Position numbers and translations under genes: made by a program | In this document: in pieces, positions 7,477 through 8,521 of the stretch | Layout of the letters: each line of letters starts with the position of its first letter | How positions within the stretch are numbered: the stretch's first letter is position 1 | Assembly: GCA_017551645.1 (NCBI GenBank) | Contig: JAFZLE010000369.1 | Location: forward strand, 1-8,521 | Direction of reading: 5' to 3' | DNA: 8,521 nucleotides | Origin: Clostridia bacterium | GTDB lineage: Bacteria; Bacillota; Clostridia; Christensenellales; Aristaeellaceae | Notes under the pieces: generated by a model | Told to the model about the DNA's origin: nothing | Database searches by the model: none | The model's input: the letters and a program-made list of their open reading frames with translations, nothing else

Positions 7477-7492
7477 GTTTCCGTTTTTCTCG

Positions 7493-7521
7493 ATTATACA
7501 CTGGCAGAGTGAGTTTATCAA
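7493..7521 (-). promoter_or_regulatory. Sigma-A promoter of the ROK-GH9 operon
   Basis: On the minus strand, TTGATA (7516-7521), a 17-bp spacer and TATAAT (7493-7498). The expected start is near 7486, with a leader of about 21 bases. Its -35 lies 11 bp from the -35 of the opposing nagB promoter. Confidence 0.85.
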
Positions 7522-7532
7522 CCCCGCGCGGC

Positions 7533-7561
7533 TTGACACCCGCATGCGCTGATGGTATATT
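7533..7561 (+). promoter_or_regulatory. Sigma-A promoter of the nagB-like gene
   Basis: TTGACA (7533-7538), a 17-bp spacer and TATATT (7556-7561). The start is expected near 7568, giving a leader of about 24 bases, too short for a riboswitch. The 8-bp palindrome CCGCGCGG (7524-7531) fills most of the gap to the opposing -35 box. Confidence 0.85.
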
Positions 7562-7591
7562 ACTTTTATCATACGCCCGGAGGACATAAAA

Positions 7592-8320
7592 ATGCGCATA
7601 ACATACACGAACAGCACGGAGGAATTCTATTTCGTCACCGCTTCGCGCATAGCGGATATGATAAAGCTTAAGCCTGACGCAGTGATAGGTCTTGCCACCG
7701 GGCGCACCACCACGGGCGTGCACGAGGCACTGTGCAGTATCTACCGTTCAGAACCCTTCGACACGTCAAAGCTCACCGTATTCGGCATGGACGAGATAAC
7801 CAACTTGAGCCGCGATTTTCCCGGCAGCTGCTATTACATGCTTTTGAATCAGGTGGTAAAGCCGCTGGGCATCCCCATGGAAAACTTCCTCATGCCGCCC
7901 GTGTATTCCGACGATTTTGAGCGGGAGTGCCGCCTTTTCGAGTTCGCCATCGAAGCGAAAGGCGGAGTGGACCTGCAGATACTCGGCATAGGCGAGAACG
8001 GGCATCTGGGCTTTAACCAGCCTGGCACTCCCTTCGGGTCCACCACCTGGATCAGCCGCATGGACGAAAAACTGGACGCGCGCATCCGCCGCGAGAGCGG
8101 CTCATCGCCTGACGCGGACCTGGGCGGCTTTACCATCGGCATTAAAAACATAATGATGAGCCGCAGCGTCATACTTGCCGCCAACGGAAAAAGCAAAAGC
8201 GGCATCGTATACAAAGCGCTGCGCGGGCCTGTATGCCCGGACGTCCCCGCTTCCGTATTGCAGCTGCATCCCTTCTGCGAGACCATCCTCGACCCCGAAG
8301 CTGCGGAAATGGTCAGATAA
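7592..8320 (+). CDS. nagB: Glucosamine-6-phosphate deaminase-like protein (NagB family)
   Basis: A 242-residue protein, the usual length of short Bacillota NagB enzymes, which convert glucosamine-6-phosphate to fructose-6-phosphate and ammonia in the cytoplasm. The phosphate-binding loop is GLATGRTTTG (33-42). Asp67 in GMDEI matches the catalytic base (E. coli Asp72). LGIGENGHLGF (131-141) carries Asn136 and His138 of the ring-opening set. The C-terminal FTIGIKNIM (180-188) and PASVLQLH (219-226) segments are typical. The position of E. coli Glu148 is Gln143 here (FNQP rather than FNEP), and Arg38 sits in the phosphate loop, so the substrate or rate may differ; a related deaminase/isomerase for another amino-sugar phosphate is possible. 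ATG 7592 has GGAGG (7579-7583) 8 bases upstream. Transcription is divergent from the ROK-GH9 operon and shares its control region, supporting a joint role in sugar catabolism. Confidence 0.87.
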   Translation: MRITYTNSTEEFYFVTASRIADMIKLKPDAVIGLATGRTTTGVHEALCSIYRSEPFDTSKLTVFGMDEITNLSRDFPGSCYYMLLNQVVKPLGIPMENFLMPPVYSDDFERECRLFEFAIEAKGGVDLQILGIGENGHLGFNQPGTPFGSTTWISRMDEKLDARIRRESGSSPDADLGGFTIGIKNIMMSRSVILAANGKSKSGIVYKALRGPVCPDVPASVLQLHPFCETILDPEAAEMVR

Positions 8321-8347
8321 ACGTATAATTCAGGCACGTCATTATAA

Positions 8348-8383
8348 AATCAACTCAGATGCTTTTGTGCTTCTGAGTTGATT
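8348..8383. terminator. Bidirectional intrinsic terminator between convergent genes
   Basis: A perfect 12-bp inverted repeat, AATCAACTCAGA (8348-8359) and TCTGAGTTGATT (8372-8383), around a 12-base loop that can add two more GC pairs. On the minus strand the stem runs directly into TTTTATAAT, a good U-run; on the plus strand the tail is GCTTTAC, which is weaker. It lies 27 bases after the nagB stop and about 50 bases after the probable end of the minus-strand gene on the right. Confidence 0.8.
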
Positions 8384-8433
8384 GCTTTACACCGCTGTCA
8401 TTTACGTTTTTTCACCGCTTTTTTCTGTTCGGA

Positions 8434-8521
8434 TCAGTTCAGGCGGAATGTTTTCAGCAGCAGGTATACCGCCCAGAACGAGACAGCCTGACACAAGCTC
8501 GCCATGTATCTCAGGATCGTC
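8434..8521 (-). CDS. Probable C-terminus of an unrecognised membrane protein, partial
   Basis: A minus-strand frame open from the right edge for 28 codons to TGA (8434-8436). The residues are hydrophobic with a basic end (QAVSFWAVYLLLKTFRLN), like a last membrane helix and short cytoplasmic tail. Third codon positions are mostly G or C (22 of 28), matching the other genes here. A second minus-strand frame is also open from the edge, ending with TAA at 8402-8404 (tail PPELIRTEKSGEKT), but its third positions are poorer in GC. The minus-facing terminator at 8348-8383 supports some gene ending here. No family can be named from so short a fragment. Confidence 0.4.
   Translation of the reverse strand, partial: TILRYMASLCQAVSFWAVYLLLKTFRLN

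Noticed and set aside
6143..7552. 469-codon plus-strand open frame opposite the ROK and GH9 genes
   Set aside because: It crosses the ROK-GH9 gene junction and the ROK promoter, has low-complexity Arg/Ser/Pro/His composition, and lies antisense to two proteins with conserved motifs.
7466..7723. 86-codon N-terminal extension of the ROK protein
   Set aside because: It would run through both divergent promoters and into the nagB coding region; DxGGTK normally lies near the N-terminus of ROK kinases, as it does from ATG 7465.
7849..8337. 162-codon minus-strand open frame opposite nagB
   Set aside because: It is antisense to conserved NagB motifs and shows no protein family signature.

Overview
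The window reads as a piece of chromosome from a moderately GC-rich, Gram-positive-type bacterium, most likely a gut-type Clostridium relative (Bacillota, class Clostridia). Strong AGGAGG-like ribosome binding sites, sigma-A promoters with exact 17-bp spacers, a TM287/288-style heterodimeric ABC exporter and a short Bacillota-type NagB all point that way. Isoleucine is often encoded by ATA despite the high GC. The lineage is inferred by eye; there is no rRNA or marker gene to confirm it. No mobile element, CRISPR array, tRNA, rRNA or riboswitch was seen, and no gene-free stretch exceeds 240 bases.

Left part (1-3041, minus strand): a two-gene operon for a heterodimeric ABC exporter. The upstream subunit (1302-3041) is complete and carries the degenerate ATP site (Asp in place of the Walker B Glu, Gln in place of the H-loop His). 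The downstream subunit (1-1309) overlaps it by 8 bp and runs off the window just after its nucleotide-binding domain begins. A good promoter lies at 3116-3144.

Middle (3279-4151, plus strand): a short Gfo/Idh/MocA-like oxidoreductase with its own promoter at 3220-3248. Its 3' end overlaps, tail to tail by 11 bp, the end of the next gene.

Right part (4141-8320): a sugar-catabolism cluster. A ROK-family protein and a three-domain, apparently cytoplasmic GH9 glycosidase form a tight minus-strand operon (7465 to 4141). A glucosamine-6-phosphate deaminase-like gene (nagB, 7592-8320) is transcribed the other way. The two promoters sit back to back, with 11 bp between their -35 boxes. Together they suggest intracellular cleavage of an imported oligosaccharide (GH9), phosphorylation or sensing of the released sugar (ROK), and deamination of an amino-sugar phosphate to fructose-6-phosphate (NagB). 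Since GH9 includes exo-beta-glucosaminidases, uptake and use of glucosamine oligosaccharides is a coherent but unproven reading. Two oddities complicate it: the ROK protein lacks the usual catalytic Asp (Val113), and the NagB-like protein has Gln where the ring-opening Glu is expected.

Right edge: a strong 12-bp-stem hairpin at 8348-8383 lies between nagB and what is probably the 3' end of a minus-strand membrane-protein gene entering from the right.
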